DNA of 5,877 nt, taken from NCBI GenBank assembly GCA_947462175.1, contig CANHOE010000180.1, positions 1-5,877 on the forward strand, read 5' to 3'. Below are positions 5,743 through 5,877 of this stretch, piece after piece. This DNA comes from Burkholderiales bacterium (lineage in GTDB: Bacteria > Pseudomonadota > Gammaproteobacteria > Burkholderiales > Burkholderiaceae_C). The first letter of the stretch is position 1. Each line of letters opens with the position of its first letter. Under the pieces are notes generated by a model. That model was not told where the DNA came from and ran no database searches. It saw nothing but the letters and a program-made list of their open reading frames with translations. Both the position numbers and the translations under genes were made by a program.

Positions 5743-5877
5743 TCACATCGTCTTGCGCAGATTGGCCGGCGCGATGCGCAACGCCTCGCGGTACTTGGCG
5801 ACGGTGCGGCGGGCCACCTGGATGCCCTGTTCCTCGAGCATCTTGCTGAGCTGGCTGTCTGAGAGCGGCTTCAGCAC
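5743..5877 (-). CDS. rpoN: RNA polymerase sigma-54 factor, C-terminal end (partial)
   Basis: Only the last 44 codons and the TGA stop are present; the gene enters from the right edge on the minus strand. The peptide PLSDSQLSKMLEEQGI is followed by the diagnostic RpoN box ARRTVAKYRE (residues 22-31 of the fragment) and the tail ALRIAPANLRKTM. This closely matches the E. coli RpoN end (PLSDSKLTSLLSEQGI, ARRTVAKYRE). The RpoN box contacts the -24 promoter element. Sigma-54 directs RNA polymerase to -24/-12 promoters and needs an AAA+ activator to open DNA. In many proteobacteria rpoN is followed by hpf and pts genes; here the next gene is an rRNA methyltransferase. Confidence 0.97.
   Translation of the reverse strand: MLKPLSDSQLSKMLEEQGIQVARRTVAKYREALRIAPANLRKTM

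Overview
The window is a piece of a high-GC (by eye roughly two thirds G+C) proteobacterial chromosome. Protein-level resemblance, the FadD and RpoN sequences and strongly GC-ending codons suggest a betaproteobacterium, probably Burkholderiales. That assignment is an inference; no rRNA or other taxonomic marker is present. Nearly all of the window is core housekeeping coding sequence. I see no mobile element, CRISPR array, tRNA, rRNA or recognisable defence or biosynthetic system.

Layout, left to right. Plus strand: the last 45 codons of a pyridine nucleotide transhydrogenase alpha-chain gene (pntA, or pntAB in a split-alpha arrangement) overlap by 4 bases (GTGA) the complete beta-subunit gene pntB (136-1575). 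A strong two-part hairpin follows at 1581-1626. Next comes a 442-base stretch without a confident gene, which holds one unrecognised candidate small membrane-protein ORF (1660-1938, TTG start). Then come fadD (2018-3691), a long-chain fatty-acid-CoA ligase, and 20 bases later rsmE (3712-4437), the 16S rRNA m3U1498 methyltransferase. Minus strand, converging on rsmE: an RlmL-type THUMP-domain 23S rRNA guanine-N2 methyltransferase gene (5720-4461), preceded by the 3' end of rpoN (sigma-54), whose RpoN box is fully visible.

Functionally there are three blocks. PntAB is the proton-driven NADH to NADPH transhydrogenase in the inner membrane. FadD activates fatty acids for beta-oxidation or lipid synthesis. 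RsmE and the RlmL-like enzyme modify the small and large ribosomal RNAs; their genes sit tail to tail with only 23 bases between stops. The rpoN end and the RlmL-like gene are probably co-transcribed. Their 22-base spacer is filled end to end by a perfect 7-bp inverted repeat that leaves no room for an ordinary Shine-Dalgarno site.

The items most worth a second look are the unidentified ORF at 1660-1938, the hairpin filling the rpoN/RlmL-like spacer, and the uncommon neighbour downstream of rpoN. I found no evidence for a wholly new system here.
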